Of a stretch of DNA of 64,000 bases, positions 24,752-35,600 are shown piece by piece. How positions within the stretch are numbered: position 1 is the first letter of the stretch; each line of letters begins with the position of its first letter. Location: the NCBI GenBank assembly GCA_963767685.1, contig CAVYEZ010000018.1, positions 434,001-498,000 of the forward strand, in the 5' to 3' direction. A program made the position numbers and the translations under genes. Origin of the DNA: Trebonia sp963767685. Its GTDB lineage: Bacteria; Actinomycetota; Actinomycetes; Streptosporangiales; Streptosporangiaceae. Below the pieces are notes generated by a model. The model ran no database searches. It was given only the letters and a program-made list of their open reading frames with translations, and had not been told where the DNA came from.

Positions 24752-25543
24752 ATGATCAGCTTTAGCCATGGCGCAGCCACCTCCGTGGGCCGCGTGCGCC
24801 ACGTGAATGAGGACAGCTACCTCGCGGTTCCCCCGCTCTTCGTAGTCGCCGACGGGATGGGCGGGCACGGCTCAGGCGACCTGGCGAGCCGGATCGCTAT
24901 CGAGGAGATGAGCGCCTGCGTGGCGCTGCGCCCGCTGTTCGCCGAGGCGGTGCTCACCGCCCTTGAGCACGCCAACCGGCACATCATCGAACGGGACGCG
25001 GCCAACCGCATGGGCACCACGGCGACCGGGCTCGCCGCGCTCGAGACGGCGGGCGGCGATCACCTGATGGTCTTCAACATCGGCGACTCGCGCGTCTACC
25101 GCCTCTCCGCTGACCGCCTCGAGCAGCTGACCGTGGACCACTCCGAGGTGCAGGAACTCGTCCTGGCCGGCGTCATCACCAGGGAGCAGGCGCGGACCCA
25201 CCCGCGCCGGAACGTCGTTACCCGGGCCCTCGGCAGCGACGTCGGCCTGCTTCCCGACCACTGGCTGCTGCCCGCCATCGGCGGGGACCGGTACCTGATT
25301 TGCTCGGACGGCCTGTTCAGCGAGCTGCCCGATGACGTCATCCTGCCGCTGCTCGAGGTCGGCACCCCCCAGGAAGCCGCGGAGGCGCTCGTGGCGGCGG
25401 CCAACGACGCGGGCGGGCGGGACAACGTGACCGCCGTTGTGGTCGACGTCGACTCCGACGACGACGTGGACGTGGACGTGGACGAGACGACGCTCCCGCG
25501 CGAGCTCCTGGCCAGGGAAACGCAGTCCCGAGAGGGCCGGTAG
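24752..25543 (+). CDS. PP2C-family Ser/Thr protein phosphatase
   Basis: A 263-residue soluble phosphatase. Metal and catalytic motifs are VNEDSY, VADGMGGHGSG, NIGDSRVYRL, LICSDGLFSEL and GGRDNVTAVVVD. The C-terminus adds an acidic Asp/Val tail (about residues 232-247). It begins the locus PP2C-FHA-kinase and should remove phosphates placed by the kinase two genes downstream. Only 4 bp separate it from the FHA gene. Confidence 0.92.
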   Translation: MISFSHGAATSVGRVRHVNEDSYLAVPPLFVVADGMGGHGSGDLASRIAIEEMSACVALRPLFAEAVLTALEHANRHIIERDAANRMGTTATGLAALETAGGDHLMVFNIGDSRVYRLSADRLEQLTVDHSEVQELVLAGVITREQARTHPRRNVVTRALGSDVGLLPDHWLLPAIGGDRYLICSDGLFSELPDDVILPLLEVGTPQEAAEALVAAANDAGGRDNVTAVVVDVDSDDDVDVDVDETTLPRELLARETQSREGR

Positions 25544-25547
25544 CCGC

Positions 25548-27488
25548 ATGCCGACGGTGGATGTCAGCTACGTGCCCGGTGCGCTGACCGCGGTGGTCGG
25601 CGACCAGTGCTGGGCGCTCGTCGAGGTCACGCCGGACTCCCCGGCGGTGGCCAGGACCTGGCAGCGGCTCGGCCAGGGGGCCAAGGCCGACGCGCTGCTC
25701 GCCGGCCTGGTCGCGGACGGACTCGACGGCACGGCCGGCTTCACCCTGCTGGTGGCCGGGACCGGCGGGCAGCACCGGCTGTTCTGCCGGGGCACAGTCG
25801 GCGCCACGGTGGTCAGGGACGCGGCCGCCGGGGGCACGAGCACGGGCAACGGGCCGGGCACGGTGACCCGCGTCAACGGATCCGGCCTGCTGACCTGGCG
25901 TGAGCAGGTCATCGAAGGTGCCGACCGGATCTTCCTCGGCCCGGCGCCGCCCGACAGCGCGCTGCGCCTGCCCGCGGCCTCGGGCGTGCTGCTGGCCGGC
26001 GCAGTGATCGTCGACCTGACCAACGCCGCGGCCAGGGAAACCGTCTCGTACGAGCAAGACCAGCCGGGCCCCCAAGAGCAGGGAAACCCGCAAGAACCGG
26101 GAAAGCGGAAGAAGACGATCGTCTTCTTCCCCGACACGATCACCATGACGCATCCCGGCAGCCTCGCCGACCGGGCCGCCGCCGGCCTGGCCAGGCCCGA
26201 CGCCCCCGGCTCGGGTGCCTTCCCGACGTCCGCGCCGCCCCTGCCCGCGGGCCCCGCGCAGCCGTCCGGGCCGGTCCGGCCGGACGTCCCCGGCTCGGGT
26301 GCCTTCCCCGCGCCCGGGCTGTCCGCCGCCGGCGGGCCCGCCAGGACCGTGTCCGACGGCCCGGCCTGGCCGACCGGGGATGGTGACGTGGCTTCCCCCG
26401 GTCCTTTCGCGCCGGGAGGCGCCCCGGTGGCCGGAGGGTACCCGGGCGCGGGCGGCCAACCGTCCGCGCAGTACCCGGTGACGGCGCCGCCCGATGCCCA
26501 GCCCTGGCAACCGGTGGCCGACGGGGCCTGGTCCGACGGGGCCTGGTCCGGCGGTCCGCCACCCGGCGCGCCGCTGCCCGGACCGGCGCTACCGTCCGCG
26601 CCGCCGCCCGGCCGCCCGCCGAACCCGGCCGGCGGCCTGCCCCAGCACGGGGTGTCCCCCGGCCTTATTGACGCGCCGCCGTGGCTGGCGGGCCCCGGCG
26701 GCCCCGCGCCCGGCGGTCAACCGCCGCTCGGGCAGGCGCCCCTGGGCCAGCCGCCCGTGGGGCCGGGCCCTAACACCGGGATGCCGACCAGCCAGGTGCC
26801 GCTCGGCCAGGCCCCGGCCGGCCCGGTGCCCCTGGCCCCGGGACCCGTCGATGCCCCCTATCAGCCGGCTCAGTATCAGCCGACCCACCCGCAGCCAATT
26901 CAGCCGCGGCCGAGCCAGTCGGGCGGGCCGACCGCGGACTCCGGGCCCGGCGAGTCCGGGTCCACGGTCAAGCGCGGCGAGCTCCCCGCGTACGTCGCGG
27001 TGACCTCCCCGCCGGACCGCATCGGCCCGGTGGTCCCCGCCCTGCTCTGCCCGAGCGGGCACGTGAACCCGCCGAGCGGCGCGACCTGCCGCCGGTGCGG
27101 CGCGCCGTTGCCGCACGACCCGGTGCCCGTGCCGCGGCCGGTGCTTGGCGTGCTCCGCCTGTCGCTTGGCGACGTGATCGCGCTTGACCGCGGCGTGCTC
27201 ATGGGACGCAACCCCCGCACCGACTTCGCCGGAACCGACGGCGAGGAACGGCCGCACGTGGTCAAGCTGCCGAGCGCGGACGGCGACATCTCCCGTACCC
27301 ACCTGCGCGTCACCCTGGACGGCTGGCACGTGCTCGTCACCGACCTGAACTCCACCAACGGGACGCTGGTCACGCTGCCCGGTCGCGACCCGCAGCAACT
27401 GCGGCCCGGTGAGCCGGTGCCGATTCAGCCGGGCACCGTCGTCACGCTCGCCGAGGGCATCGACTTCCGCTACGAGGTCGCCGAGTGA
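25548..27488 (+). CDS. FHA-domain protein with proline-rich linker and zinc ribbon
   Basis: A 646-residue cytoplasmic protein. An N-terminal globular part (about 1-190; VDVSYVPGALTAVVGDQCWA) is followed by ~300 residues of Pro/Gly-rich linker, a CxxG...CRRC zinc-ribbon-like segment (about 500-520), and a C-terminal FHA domain (about 534-646; GVLMGRNPRTDF, SRTHLRVTLDGWHVLVTDLN, STNGT) that binds phosphothreonine. ATG 25548 follows the phosphatase stop directly. The kinase gene overlaps its end by 4 bp, so the FHA domain probably docks on the kinase or its substrates. Confidence 0.9.
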   Translation: MPTVDVSYVPGALTAVVGDQCWALVEVTPDSPAVARTWQRLGQGAKADALLAGLVADGLDGTAGFTLLVAGTGGQHRLFCRGTVGATVVRDAAAGGTSTGNGPGTVTRVNGSGLLTWREQVIEGADRIFLGPAPPDSALRLPAASGVLLAGAVIVDLTNAAARETVSYEQDQPGPQEQGNPQEPGKRKKTIVFFPDTITMTHPGSLADRAAAGLARPDAPGSGAFPTSAPPLPAGPAQPSGPVRPDVPGSGAFPAPGLSAAGGPARTVSDGPAWPTGDGDVASPGPFAPGGAPVAGGYPGAGGQPSAQYPVTAPPDAQPWQPVADGAWSDGAWSGGPPPGAPLPGPALPSAPPPGRPPNPAGGLPQHGVSPGLIDAPPWLAGPGGPAPGGQPPLGQAPLGQPPVGPGPNTGMPTSQVPLGQAPAGPVPLAPGPVDAPYQPAQYQPTHPQPIQPRPSQSGGPTADSGPGESGSTVKRGELPAYVAVTSPPDRIGPVVPALLCPSGHVNPPSGATCRRCGAPLPHDPVPVPRPVLGVLRLSLGDVIALDRGVLMGRNPRTDFAGTDGEERPHVVKLPSADGDISRTHLRVTLDGWHVLVTDLNSTNGTLVTLPGRDPQQLRPGEPVPIQPGTVVTLAEGIDFRYEVAE

Positions 27489-29506
27489 GCCCGGCCTCCG
27501 CGCCGGACGTCGAGCCGCCCGAGCTTCCCGGGTACCGCTTCATCAAGCACATCGGTGCGGGCGGCAACGCCCAGGTCTACCTGTACGAGCAGGACCTGCC
27601 GCACCGCAAGGTGGCGGTCAAGGTGCTCAGCGAGTCCACGCTTTCCGAGGCGGCCCGCCGGCGGTTCACCGCGGAGGCGAACGTCACGGCGGACCTCGCC
27701 CACCGGCACATCGTTCAGGTCTTCGACGCGAACGTGACGGCGGACGGCCGCCCGTACATCGTGATGCCGTACTACCCGCAGCCGAACCTGTCGATCCGGG
27801 CCCGTCGCTCGCACTTCTCCGTGGCCGACGTGCTGCGCATCGGCATCCAGATCGGCAGCGCGGTCGAGACCAGCCACCGCCGCGACGTCCTGCACCACGA
27901 CATCAAGCCGCAGAACATCCTGACGGACTCCTACGGCGAGCCGGCGCTGACCGACTTCGGCATCGCGACCACGACGGGCGGCGACGGGCCCGAGGGCCTG
28001 TCCGTGCCGTGGTCGCCGCCGGAGATCCTCTTCGGCATTTCGCCGGGGGACCAGCGCGCCGACGTCTACTCGCTCGGCGCCACGCTGTGGCACCTGCTCG
28101 TCGGCCGGTCGCCGTTCGAGCAGCCGGGCGGCGACAACGGCACGTTCGCGCTGATGGGCCGGATCAAGTCGGAGCCGCCGCCGCGCACGCAGCGGGCCGA
28201 CGTCCCCGACAGCCTTGAACGGCTGCTGCGCCAGGCGATGGCCAAGGACCCGGCCGCCCGCCCCCAGTCGGCGATGGAAATGATCCGCGGGCTGCAGTCG
28301 ATCGAGCAGGAACTGCGGCTCCCGCTCACCCACCCCATCCTGCCCGCCGACGAGCCGTCGGGGGAAACCCGGGGCGGTGACACGATCGCCCGGCCGCGGG
28401 CGCGCGGCGACACCCCGTTCGCCGGCCGGGGACCCGCGCCGGGGCCGACCGACCGGCCGTCGGCCCGCGGTGTCACCGAAGGGCCGTGGGGTCCTGCCGC
28501 CGGCTACCAGGACCCGCGCTCGCCGGGCGGTCAACCGCAGTCGGCCCGCTGGCAGTCAGCCTCCAGCCAGCCAGCCCCCAGCCAGTCAGCCGAGCCGCCC
28601 TGGGGCCAGACGATCCCGCCGTGGGACAGCGCCGCCGACCCGCGGACGCACGGGACTCCGGGGACGCACGGTACTTCCGGCAAGCACGGTACTTCCGGCA
28701 AGCACGGGGCCGCGGTCGCCTGGAGCGGCGGCGCGCACGAGGCGACCGTCACCCGCGGCACCCGCCCGGCCGGCGCGGAAGACGACCAGACCCGCAGGCG
28801 CGCCCCGATGCGGGTGGACCCGTGGGGCCCGGCGGACCCGACGGACGACGACCGGACGCGTACGCGCAGGCCCGTCCGGCTCGACCCAGGAGCCGTAGCC
28901 AGCCCGGGCCCGGGCACTCCAAGCACGGTGACTCCCGGCCCGGGACCAGGGTTTCCCGAGTTCCAGCCGGGCGGGCGCGAGGCGACGACGACGGCCAGGC
29001 CCGCCGCGCTTCCGCCCGGTGGCCGCGCGGCCGGGACCGGCCGCGGGCGCCCACGCGGCCGCGTGCTGGCGCTTGGCGGCGGCGTGCTCGTGGCAGTCGT
29101 GGCGGTCGTGGCGTTTTTCTCGCTGAGCCAGGGCCACGGCCAGTCCGGCCAGGGTCCGGCCGGCGTCGCCCAGTCCGCCCCGGCCAGCGGGGAGCAGAAC
29201 GCGCTTGGCCCGGGCGCCACCGCGCCGGGGCAGCCGGTGGTCACGGCGCATAGCGCGGGCGCGAAGCAGGTCCAGTTCGGCTGGACGTACGCGAACCACG
29301 CGGCAGGCGACACGTTCCGCTGGCAGCGGCTGAGCGGCTCGGCGGGCGCGCCGGGCGGCGTGACGGCCAAGCCCGACCTGACCGTATCGGTGCCGCCGGG
29401 TCAGAGCCTCTGCGTCGAGGTCCAGGTCCGGCGGGCGGGCGGCCAGGCCTCCGATCCGTCCCAGCCGGCCTGCTGGCCAAATTTATTGATTAATCACAAT
29501 GAATAG
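27485..29506 (+). CDS. Transmembrane Ser/Thr protein kinase
   Basis: A 673-residue receptor-like kinase. Kinase domain about 15-280: IGAGGNAQVYLYE (P-loop), VAVKVL (Lys), LHHDIKPQNIL (catalytic loop), LTDFGIA (DFG) and WSPPEILFG. The catalytic loop has HHD in place of HRD, so it is a non-RD kinase. A ~240-residue low-complexity juxtamembrane region leads to one membrane segment (about 527-547; LALGGGVLVAVVAVVAFFSL) and an external domain (QFGWTYANHAAGDTFRWQRL, FN3-like) ending with two Cys. GTG 27485 overlaps the FHA stop as GTGA. Homologous to the kinase of the bifidobacterial PFNA-type cluster. Confidence 0.9.
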   Translation: MSPASAPDVEPPELPGYRFIKHIGAGGNAQVYLYEQDLPHRKVAVKVLSESTLSEAARRRFTAEANVTADLAHRHIVQVFDANVTADGRPYIVMPYYPQPNLSIRARRSHFSVADVLRIGIQIGSAVETSHRRDVLHHDIKPQNILTDSYGEPALTDFGIATTTGGDGPEGLSVPWSPPEILFGISPGDQRADVYSLGATLWHLLVGRSPFEQPGGDNGTFALMGRIKSEPPPRTQRADVPDSLERLLRQAMAKDPAARPQSAMEMIRGLQSIEQELRLPLTHPILPADEPSGETRGGDTIARPRARGDTPFAGRGPAPGPTDRPSARGVTEGPWGPAAGYQDPRSPGGQPQSARWQSASSQPAPSQSAEPPWGQTIPPWDSAADPRTHGTPGTHGTSGKHGTSGKHGAAVAWSGGAHEATVTRGTRPAGAEDDQTRRRAPMRVDPWGPADPTDDDRTRTRRPVRLDPGAVASPGPGTPSTVTPGPGPGFPEFQPGGREATTTARPAALPPGGRAAGTGRGRPRGRVLALGGGVLVAVVAVVAFFSLSQGHGQSGQGPAGVAQSAPASGEQNALGPGATAPGQPVVTAHSAGAKQVQFGWTYANHAAGDTFRWQRLSGSAGAPGGVTAKPDLTVSVPPGQSLCVEVQVRRAGGQASDPSQPACWPNLLINHNE

Positions 29507-29688
29507 ATGACTGGCTATTTAATCGACCCTCGATTTATTGTTAAAATGTCACAAAGATCACAAGTTGTTCCCGGATTGCCCTAGGATCAACCGTGCGCAA
29601 TTAGTTTCGTAAAGCGCACGTGAAATCGGGGATTAGACGCTGACGCATGGTCACGGCGTGGGCGCGTAATGTAAAGGGCATACGGGGA
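29507..29688. promoter_or_regulatory. AT-rich leader before the giant surface-protein gene
   Basis: The sequence from about 29478 to 29560 is strikingly AT-rich compared with its surroundings. It holds TGTCACAAAGATCACA (29547-29562), whose complement TGTGATCTTTGTGACA differs by one base from the Crp/GlxR consensus TGTGA-N6-TCACA, and a -10-like TAGGAT (29582-29587). TGCGC/GCGCA arms flank the next bases. This probably gives the downstream genes their own promoter apart from the kinase operon. Confidence 0.45.
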
Positions 29689-32600
29689 ATGCGGCTTCGC
29701 CGGAGTCGGCTTGTTACGCCTGTCGTTCTCGGCGTCGCCGTCGCGACGTTCGCGGCGCTGGCCGCGTCATCGCACGGATTCCCCGTGCAACACGTCAGCC
29801 TTAATGACGGCGGCATCTGGGTCACGAATAACTCGATCGGCACCGTCGGCCGGTTCACCAAGCCGATCGGCCAGCTCGACGGTGAGCTGGCGCCGCCCTC
29901 CTCATCCACGAGCGTCGACGTCTGGCAGAACGGCCCGGTCGTCGCCGCGTACGACGCCAGCGGCGGCCGCATCTACGCGGTCAACGTCTACGGCACCGCG
30001 CTCTACGACGCGGGGGCGGCGATCTCGCCCGCGCCGGGCGGGATCGCGCTTGGCGACCAGACGGTCGCGGTGCTGTCCACCGATCACTCGCTGCGGGCCA
30101 CGACGCTCAGCCCCGGCGGCGGCAGCCTGGCCTCGCTCTCCGCCTCCGCCAAGCCGCTCGCCGCCCGCCTGCCGGCCGACTCGGCGGTCGCCGTCGGGTC
30201 CGACGACACGGTCTGGGTAGCCGGCGGCGGCCAGCTGCGCAGCTACCCGCAGGGCGGCAATCCCCGGTCGAGTCAGGCGCAGTCCGCCGCGCTGCCGCTC
30301 TCGACGTCCGACCCGATGCAGGTCACCACCGTCGGCAACGTCCCCGTCGTGGCCGACACGACGACGAAGACGATTTACCTGCCGGACAGCGGGCACACCG
30401 TGACGCTGCCCGCCGCCGACACCTCGACGTCCTTCGAGCTGCAGCAGTCCTCGGCCGCGAGCGGCGTCGTGGTCGCGGCCACGACCCAGGCGCTGTACAG
30501 CGTGAACCTCGGGTCCGGCCAGCTCACCACCCTCAGCTCGGGCCACACCGGCAGCGTGGCCGCCCCGGTGCAGCTGGCCGGCTGCGTGCACGCAGCCTGG
30601 GCCAACGGCGCCACCGGCAGCTACGTCCGCACCTGCGGCTCGCCGCCGCCCGCCGCGAGCCCCGGGTCTTCGGCAAGCTCAGCTCAGCAGTTCTCGCTGG
30701 ACGACACCGCGGGCGCGCCCGTGCTGGTGTTCCGGGTCAACAACGGCACGCTGGTGCTCAACGACACGACCGACGGCGGCGTCTTCCTCATCGACAGCAA
30801 CGTCGAGAACGTCCGCCCGAAGTGGACGCCGGTCGTCGCGGCCGGGAACAGCAGCAACCAGGCGCAGACCTTCCAGGTCCAGGAGAAGACGCAGATCACC
30901 GCGAAGCCCTACACCCAGGGCGTCCGGCCGGACACCACGACGGTGGTACACGTCCTCGACGTCGACAAGGGCCCGGCGGGCACCTACGCCGTGAGCGCGG
31001 TCGGCCAGCCCGACCGGGCAGGCGTCAGCGTGGCGGTCGCGCCCGACGCGCAGACCATCCTCGCCACGGTGACCTCGCTATCCACCGACGCGCACTTCCA
31101 GTACACGATCGACGACGGGCACGGGCACACCGCCTCCAACGAGGTGACGCTTGAGCCGCGGGGACCGAGCGAGAACGCGGCCCCCGCGCTCCGCCCCGGG
31201 TACGCGCCGCCGAGCCTGTCGGCGGCCTCCGGCGCCACCCTGGTCATCCCGGTCATCGGCGACTGGCGGGACTTCGACGGCGACCCGCTCTACATCGACA
31301 GCGGCGCCGTTACCAGCAGCGCCGGGTCCGCCGCGGTCACCAGCGGCGGCGCGCTGTCGTTCACCGCGCCGCCGACCGCCAGCGGCGAGACCGTGCGGAT
31401 CGGCTACGGGGTCAGCGACGGGCGGGTCACCACGCCCACCAAGGCGACGCTCACGGTGAACGTGCTCGGCTCCGCCTCCAGCCGGTTCGTCGCGCCGGTG
31501 GCCGAGCCGGACGCCGCGCAGGCCGTGGTGGGCGCGCCCATCGCCCTGCAACCGCTGGCCAACGACCTGCCCGGGGTCGACCCGACGCACCCGAACGCGC
31601 AGCTCACGCTGGCCGCGCCGGTCCCCGCGGTGAGCGGCGCGAGCGTGTCCACCGACATCGCCACCGGCACGGTCGCGTTCACCGCGCAGCACCCAGGGGA
31701 CTTCTTCCTCACCTACACCGACGCCTACGGCGCCGCGCCGACCGCGAGCGGGACGATCCGGGTACACGTGGCGGCGGCCAGCGGCACGCCGAAGCCGCCG
31801 GTCACCACCCCGGACGTCGCGGTGCTGCACGGCCAGCAGGCCGCCGTGGTGGACGTCCTCGCCGACGACTATGACCCGCAGGGCTGGGTCCTCGGCGTCA
31901 CCGGCGCGGCGCCCGCGGACACCACCGGATCGGCCGCCGGGCTCCAGGTCGCCGTGATCGACCAGCGCTGGCTGCGGATCAGCGAGGACAACCCGCAGCC
32001 GGGCGTGACGGAGACCGTGGAGTACACGGTCAGCGACGGCAAGGGCAGCGCGACCGGCACCGTGGCCGTCTCCGCCGTGGCGGGCGACCTGAACGCCGAC
32101 CAGATCACCACGACCGCGGCCGCGATCACCGTAAGGTCGGGCGCCAGCGCGGCCGTCCCGGTGCTCGCCGGGGACGCCAGTTCCATCGGGCTGCCGCTCA
32201 CCTTCGCCGGCGTGCCGCCGGTGGCCCAGCCGCCGGTTGCCGGGCTGCTCGCCGGCGCCGACGGCACCAACCTGCGGGTGGACGCGCCCGCCGGCATCAA
32301 GTCAGAGGAAGAGACGACGGTCAGCTACGTCGCGACCGACGCGAGCGGCGCGACCGCGACCGGCCAGCTCGACGTCACGATCGAGCCGCCGCCGTCGAAG
32401 GCGCACCCGGACCAGGCGCCCGTTCCCGAGGAAGTGGACACCAGGGAGACGGCAGGCGACGTCGCCGTCATCCAGGTCCCCGTGTCCGGCGTCGACCCGG
32501 ACGGCGACTCCGTCACCGTGACCGGGGTCACCGTGCCGCCCACGCTCGGCCGGATCGTCGCGGTCGGCCCGGACACGATCTCCTACCAGTCCTACCCGAA

Positions 32601-35600
32601 TTCCACCGGCACCGACACGTTTACCTACCAGGTCACCGACCCCTACGGGCTGACCGGCACCGCGACCGTGCGGGTCGCCGTGCTGCCGCCGGGGCCGCCC
32701 CAGGCGCCGGTCGCGGTCGACGACGTGATCGACGCCCCGCCGGGCGCGTCGCTGCACTGGAACGTGCTCGGCAACGACTTCGTCGCCCCCGGCGACACCG
32801 TGACGGTGGAGCCGCTGGGCAAGACCAACGCGAGCGTCCCCGCCGGGGTGACGCTCGGCGGCTCCTACGTCTACCTCAAGGTCCCGGCCGCCCAGTCCGA
32901 CCCGCCGGTCCAGTTCACCTACGGCGACACCGACGGCGGCACCCCGTCGCTCGCCCAGGTGATCGTGCACGCCGTGCCCGGCGCCAAGGTGCCGCCGATC
33001 GCCAATGACGACGTGGCGCCCGCGCCAGCCGCGGGCGCGGGCAGCGTGACGGTCAACGTGCTGAAGAACGACGACGACCCGCTCGGGTCGGCCAGCGACC
33101 TGAAGGTCAGCTGGGCACCCGCCGGGGTCGCCGTGCACGGGCCGAGCCTTACCGTCAAGCTCGAGGCGCAGCCCCGCGAGGTGCCCTACCAGGTCACCGC
33201 GCCCGACGGGCTCACCGCCACCGCCGTCGTGTACGTGCCAGGCACGCAGTCGACCGCGATCAGGCTCCGCCCGGGGGCCAGGATCGCGCTCAAGGAGAAC
33301 GGCTCGAGCACGGTCCCGCTCAGCTCGGTGCTCGACGACACCTCCGGCCGCCAGCTCAAGATCACGACGGTCAACCAGCTCAACGCCTCGCCGGGCGGCG
33401 ACCTCACGGTGAACGCCAACCAGGCGAGCGCGTTCCAGGTGCACGCGCTCGGCTCCTATACGGGTCCAGGCGCGGTCACCGTCCAGGTTTACGACGGCGC
33501 GACGATGCAGGACCCGCACGGCGCCGTGGCCACGCTGACGATCCCCGCCCAGGTCGGCCCGGACGTGCCCATCCTGCGCTGCCCGCCGGACCCGATCCAG
33601 GTCGTCGAGGGCGGCGCCCCGGTTAGCTACGACATCGGCCAGCTCTGCCACGTCTGGGTGGACACCACCGTGCCCGCGCCGACGCTCAGGTACAGCACGT
33701 CCTGGACCAAGCCGGCGGGCGGGGTCAGCGCCAGCGTGCCCGGCGGCACCAGCCTCGAGCTGACCGCCGGGAGCGGCGCCGCCCCCGGGAGCACGGGCGC
33801 CGTGCAAATCATCCCGGCGGGCGCGGGCGCTGGCAACCCGAGCGGCGGCACCGTCAACGTCGTGGTCATCAAGGCGCCGCCGCCAACCGGGCGGGCGGTC
33901 AGCGTCACGGTCGAGGCGGGCCACAGCGTGACCGTCAACCTCGGCCAGTACGTCACCAGCCCGCTCGCCCAGCCGGACATCCAGGTGCTCAGCGTCAGCC
34001 ACCCGGCGGGCGCGACGGTGACGAGCGGCGGCGGGACGGTGACGATCACGCCGGGCCAGGACATGACCGGCACGGTGGCCATGGTCGCGACCGTGACCGA
34101 CGTGCCCGGCCGCCCGGACCGGTCGATCGGCGTCGCGATCACGGCCACCGTCATCGGCCTGCCCGGCGCGCCCGGCGCGCCGTCCGTGAAGGTGTCGAGC
34201 CACACCCTCGACGTCACGTTCGGCACCGCCGCGCCCAACGGCGCGCCCGTCGAGTACTACACCGTCTACACGAACGGCGCGCCGCACCAGTGCGCCAGCT
34301 CGCCTTGTGCGGTCACCGGGCTGGCCAACGGCACCAGCTACGCCGTGTACGTCACGGCGACCAACACTGTCGGGCCGAGCAAGCCGAGCCCGAGCACGAC
34401 GGGGCAGCCCAACGCCGTACCCGACCAGGTGACCGGGCTGGCGACGACCGGGGGCGACGGCCAGGCCACCCTGACCTGGCAGCCCGCACAGGTGGACGGC
34501 ACCCCCGTCACCGGCTACAACGTCGAGATCAGCCCGCCGCCGGCCGGGCAGCAGCAGATCCAGTCCGTCGGCGTGGCCACCTCGCACGCGTTCACCGGCC
34601 TGGTCAACGGCACCACGTACACGTTCAACGTGATGGCGGTCAACGCCGAGGGCAACGGGCCGTGGTCCGTGGGAGTCACCGTGACACCGTTCGGGAAACC
34701 GCTAACGATGGCCGCGCCGGCCGCGACCGGCGCGCCCGTGCCTGACCCGACGACCACCAGGGCGATCCAGGTGACCTGGCCGGCGGTGCAGGGCACCGCG
34801 GCCAACGGCAGCCCGGTCACGTCGTACACCGTCAACGAGTACTCGTCGTCGTCCAGCGGCGGCCCCTGGTCCCAGGTGAGCACCAGCACCGTGGACGGCA
34901 GCACGACGACCGCGACCTTCACGGTGACTAACGACAGCTCCTGGTACGAGTACACGGTCACGGCCACCAACCTGGCCGGCGCGTCCGCGCAGTCGCCCCA
35001 GTCCTCGCCGGCGGTGCAGGCCGCCGCGCCGCCGAACGCGCCGACCAACGTGACCGCCACCGCGACCGGGCAGAGCAACACGATCTCGGTCAGCTTCACC
35101 GTGCCCGCGGCCAACGCCAAGCAGATCAAGGACGTCGAGTACGGCGTCAACGCGGCGGCGGAGAGCGGCACGATCAACGGGCCGTTCACCTCGGGCGGCA
35201 CCGCCACCTTCACCCTGACGAGCGCGCTGAGCAGCCAGATCGCCAACGGCAAGGCCGTCACCATTTACCTCGCGGCCTGCAACGACGCGAGCCTGTGCAG
35301 CACCTGGGCCGGACCGTCGGCCCAGGTCACCCCCTACCAGCCGATCGCCGCGCCGACCGTCACGGCGGCCGCGAGCGGCACGTCGATCGCCTACACGTGG
35401 AAGGCGGCGAGCGACGGCCTGGCGGAGACGCTGAACGTCTGCATCAACTCCGGGTGCACCAACTACAGCGTCCCGGCCACCGGCGGTTACAGCGGCTCGT
35501 CCACGGTCAACGCCGGCTACGGCACCAAGGGAACGATCACCGCGTACCTGACCGACACCAAGGGGCAGCGGGCACCGGCTTCGGGCACCGTCAGCGCCTC

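Noticed and set aside
25338..26510. Long minus-strand frame of 390 codons opposite the FHA gene
   Set aside because: Arg/Gly-rich translation with no domain, typical of the antisense of GC-rich genes; the FHA frame has recognisable domains.
32302..34587. 761-codon minus-strand frame inside the giant surface-protein gene
   Set aside because: No start context or domain; an antisense shadow of Ig/FN3 coding sequence.
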